A stretch of DNA of 64,000 nt from NCBI RefSeq assembly GCF_004000605.1, contig NZ_CP018911.1, positions 1,860,001 to 1,924,000 on the forward strand. The letters run 5' to 3'. Position 1 is the stretch's first letter, and each line of letters starts with the position of its first letter. The translations under genes and the position numbers were made by a program. Positions 63,953 through 64,000 of this stretch are shown here, in pieces. The notes below the pieces were generated by a model, which was not told where the DNA came from, made no database searches, and saw only the letters and a program-made list of their open reading frames with translations. This DNA is from Glycocaulis alkaliphilus. Lineage in GTDB: Bacteria > Pseudomonadota > Alphaproteobacteria > Caulobacterales > Maricaulaceae.

Positions 63953-64000
63953 TGGTGCGGGTGAGAGGACTCGAACCTCCACGGATTGCTCCACTGGAAC
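63953..64000 (-). tRNA. tRNA-Leu, 3' part (cut by the window end)
   Basis: 48 bases: CCA (63953-63955), discriminator A, acceptor arm CACCCGC, T-arm with TTCGAGT and a long variable arm (tgg-agcaa-tccg) of class II type. The discriminator A and acceptor sequence suit Leu rather than Ser. The anticodon lies outside the window. Confidence 0.75.

Overview
The window is a GC-rich chromosomal segment of an alphaproteobacterium. The gene complement points to the Maricaulales/Hyphomonadaceae side of the class: complex I genes, an NDUFS4-type complex I subunit, Cox15-type heme A synthase, a class I PHA synthase, a BTLCP transglutaminase and a tig-clpP-clpX-lon block. This placement is inferred from gene content; no 16S rRNA is present. 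No phage, insertion sequence, integron, CRISPR array or canonical defence island was seen.

Layout. 1-6.1 kb (minus): nuoA-B-C-D, an NTF2-like gene, nuoE and nuoF, followed by a DUF4258/DUF2283 pair and a cut YciI-like gene. 6.4-9.8 kb (plus): a MacAB-type export system. 9.9-12.2 kb: a DUF1028 protein and a secreted metallophosphoesterase. 12.2-17.4 kb: tRNA-Asp, a Wzc-type tyrosine autokinase, an outer-membrane barrel, small exported proteins and tRNA-Glu. 17.5-20.6 kb: recJ, glpX and a lipoprotein. 20.7-23.1 kb: phaC and a small foreign-looking gene followed by a second copy of the phaC 3' tail. 23.3-24.3 kb: rplM-rpsI. 24.5-26.9 kb: a PhoX phosphatase and a phytase-like lipoprotein behind a Pho-box-like site. 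27-31.1 kb: ctaA and two acyl-CoA dehydrogenases. 31.1-36.5 kb: repeats, a PqiA-like protein, a HEPN-motif protein, tRNA-Arg, an NDUFS4 homologue, tRNA-Pro, DUF192, ppa, a LOG protein and DUF3667. 36.5-54.2 kb: a secreted protein, BTLCP, then a polysaccharide locus (ligase/polymerase, Wza, phosphatase, Wzx, low-GC Wzy, DUF2793, methyltransferase, heparinase-like, GT4, epimerase, sugar transferase, acyltransferase-SGNH). 54.3-64 kb: tRNA-Val, pheA with an attenuator, a cyclophilin, lon, clpX, clpP, tig and a cut tRNA, probably Leu.

How it fits together. The Wzc kinase and outer-membrane protein at 12-17 kb probably work with the Wza/Wzx/Wzy/transferase genes at 38-54 kb to make and export one surface polysaccharide, although about 20 kb of unrelated genes separates them. 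Tig, ClpP, ClpX and Lon form one protein-quality block. The PhoX/phytase pair looks like a phosphate-starvation unit.

Most interesting signals: (1) a pheA attenuator with a Phe/Tyr-rich leader peptide that appears to be leaderless; (2) a duplicated phaC tail, differing only at third codon positions over nine codons, behind an inserted small gene; (3) a family of modular intergenic repeats at four loci; (4) a candidate HEPN RNase (RNxxxH motif) beside tRNA-Arg; (5) a hairpin that traps the ribosome-binding region of a small exported protein in the polysaccharide region. I did not find one multi-gene system that is clearly new.
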